Positions 6,207 to 7,217 of a stretch of 7,217 bases of DNA are shown here, one piece after another. How positions within the stretch are numbered: the stretch's first letter is position 1; each line of letters opens with the position of its first letter. Source of the DNA: Nitrospirae bacterium RBG_19FT_COMBO_42_15. Lineage in GTDB: Bacteria > Nitrospirota > CAKKRA01 > 9FT-COMBO-42-15. Below the pieces are notes generated by a model. It worked only from the letters and a program-made list of their open reading frames with translations, ran no database searches and was not told the origin of the DNA. A program made the position numbers and the translations under genes. The stretch lies in the NCBI GenBank assembly GCA_001803815.1, contig MHEL01000039.1, positions 1 to 7,217 of the forward strand. The letters run 5' to 3'.

Positions 6207-7217
6207 TTAAGCCACCTCTTTTATCTCCATCATTACCTTCTCCAGCGCAAGCTGTTTATTAATATTTCTGCTAAATGCCCTTTGGATATCAGTAATGGAT
6301 TTTATTATATCAAGATATTTTGTTGTATCTGTTTTAGACCATTTTTTGATTTCATCTAACCTGTCAGAGTTTGTTAAATATTTTGTTTCTCCCGTCTCTT
6401 TGAATATTATAACATCCCTGAGCCATATATAAAACCATTCAAATATTTCAACAGCCTTCTCACTGTCCTTTGCATATTTTTCAACAGATAAAAAGATATC
6501 AGCAATATTGCCGTTTAATGCAGTAGACAGCAGCATGAGATACTCATCCCTTTTTTCTTTTATTGCTGCGGCATCCTCATTCAGGGCTGCTCCTATTCTG
6601 CCGTGCGCTGAAGATGCAATCATATCAGCATCAATGCTATTTACCCCTTTTTCTATGAGCAGCCTTTTCACTGTCTCAATTGGCGCTGTTGTAAATCTGA
6701 TCTGCTGGCAGCGGGATACTATAGTAGGCAGCAGGAAATTCGGCCTTGATGACACAAGTATAATCACTGAATTTCTTGCAGGCTCTTCCAATGTTTTTAG
6801 CAATGAATTTGCCGCCTCTGTATTCATTTTATCCGCATTATCTATTATAAATATCCTTTTTTTGCCTTCAAATGGCGGATATGCCATCTCACCCTGTATC
6901 GCCCTTATCTGCTCTATCTTTATTATCCTGCTCTTCTTCTCTGTGCTTTTGCCTTCAGCATCAGCCATCTCTGCCTCTGGCGCAATAATCCTTACATCCG
7001 GATGAATTCCCTTTTCTATCTTTTGGCATGATATGCATGTGTTGCAGGCATCTGTTGTACCGGCAAGGCAGTTCATTGCCTTTGCAAAGTTTATTGCAGT
7101 AAGCTTCTTGCCGATAGACTCGTCGCCAAAAAAAAGATATGCAGAGGCGAATTCGTTCTTTTCCAATGCCTTCTTTAATCGGCCGATTGTCTTTTCATGG
7201 CCTATGATGTTATTGAA
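6207..7217 (-). CDS. holB: DNA polymerase III delta' subunit (clamp loader), 5' end outside window
   Basis: The frame stays open to the window edge, giving 336 visible residues that begin FNNIIGHEKTIGRLKKAL. This is the usual delta'/DnaX opening, so the true start lies just beyond 7217. A TTG at 7166-7164 is not the start. The protein is the delta' part of the clamp loader that places the sliding clamp on DNA. Visible signs, numbered from the first visible residue: a P-loop-like GDESIGKK (31-38), the zinc module C50 then C58-x2-C61-x2-C64, RIFIIDNADKM (121-131), SLLKTLEEP (138-146) and the SRC motif (168-170). A C-terminal helical domain follows. The P-loop has Lys where Ser or Thr should follow GK, which fits a delta' that binds no ATP. 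It overlaps nothing and ends 2 bases before ricT. A tmk gene often sits upstream in related operons but cannot be seen here. Confidence 0.95.
   Translation of the reverse strand, partial: FNNIIGHEKTIGRLKKALEKNEFASAYLFFGDESIGKKLTAINFAKAMNCLAGTTDACNTCISCQKIEKGIHPDVRIIAPEAEMADAEGKSTEKKSRIIKIEQIRAIQGEMAYPPFEGKKRIFIIDNADKMNTEAANSLLKTLEEPARNSVIILVSSRPNFLLPTIVSRCQQIRFTTAPIETVKRLLIEKGVNSIDADMIASSAHGRIGAALNEDAAAIKEKRDEYLMLLSTALNGNIADIFLSVEKYAKDSEKAVEIFEWFYIWLRDVIIFKETGETKYLTNSDRLDEIKKWSKTDTTKYLDIIKSITDIQRAFSRNINKQLALEKVMMEIKEVA
6212..6218 (-). promoter_or_regulatory. Ribosome binding site of ricT inside the end of holB
   Basis: On the minus strand GAGGTGG overlaps the holB codons for its last residues (K-E-V-A) and lies seven bases before the ricT ATG. 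This links the two genes and supports the chosen ricT start. Confidence 0.65.

Noticed and set aside
6508..7005. Plus-strand open frame of 165 codons
   Set aside because: It is wholly antisense to holB, whose motifs are intact. Its hydrophobic look comes from reading the reverse of a charged protein.
6207..7166. holB starting at the TTG at 7166
   Set aside because: The frame continues upstream with the conserved NNIIGHEKTIGRLKKAL segment, so the gene is cut by the window edge rather than starting here.

Overview
The window looks like chromosomal DNA of a Gram-negative, moderately AT-rich bacterium (roughly 40% GC by eye). A lipoprotein of the outer-membrane BamE/SmpA type is present, and many Ile codons are ATA and many Arg codons AGG/AGA. 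The tmk/holB-ricT-metG-tatD type of cluster, with an Fe-S type RicT, is common in Firmicutes. It also occurs in deltaproteobacterial, Nitrospirota and related uncultured lineages. With a lipoprotein of this kind I favour the latter groups, but the phylum is an inference.

Plus strand, 1-1095: a short operon. The 3' end of an unidentified gene with a very basic tail stops at 205. Seven bases later begins a zinc-ribbon/FHA-domain protein (213-791), and 19 bases after that a small BamE-like lipoprotein (811-1095). A non-coding stretch of about 240 bases follows. Its right end holds a good sigma-70-type promoter (TTGACA, 18 bases, TAAAAT) with an inverted repeat across the -10 box. That promoter drives a two-gene toxin-antitoxin module: a PF09720/TIGR02574-type antitoxin (1339-1560) overlapping by four bases a ParE/RelE-fold toxin (1557-1880).

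Minus strand, 7217-1956: a tightly packed housekeeping operon transcribed towards the toxin-antitoxin module. In transcription order it holds holB (DNA polymerase III delta' subunit, 5' end outside the window), ricT (PSP1-domain protein with paired cysteine motifs and a long charged tail), metG (methionyl-tRNA synthetase with a C-terminal tRNA-binding domain, TTG start) and a TatD-type metal-dependent hydrolase. This last protein is fused in frame to a compact radical SAM domain. Gaps are 2, 13 and 3 bases, so co-transcription and translational coupling are likely.

The two sets of genes converge in a 75-base gap (1881-1955) with no convincing intrinsic terminator. The most interesting item is the TatD-radical SAM fusion. 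The two domains are linked by more than proximity here, yet the reaction of the radical SAM half is not known to me. Nothing in the window resembles a CRISPR array, an insertion sequence, a tRNA or an rRNA.
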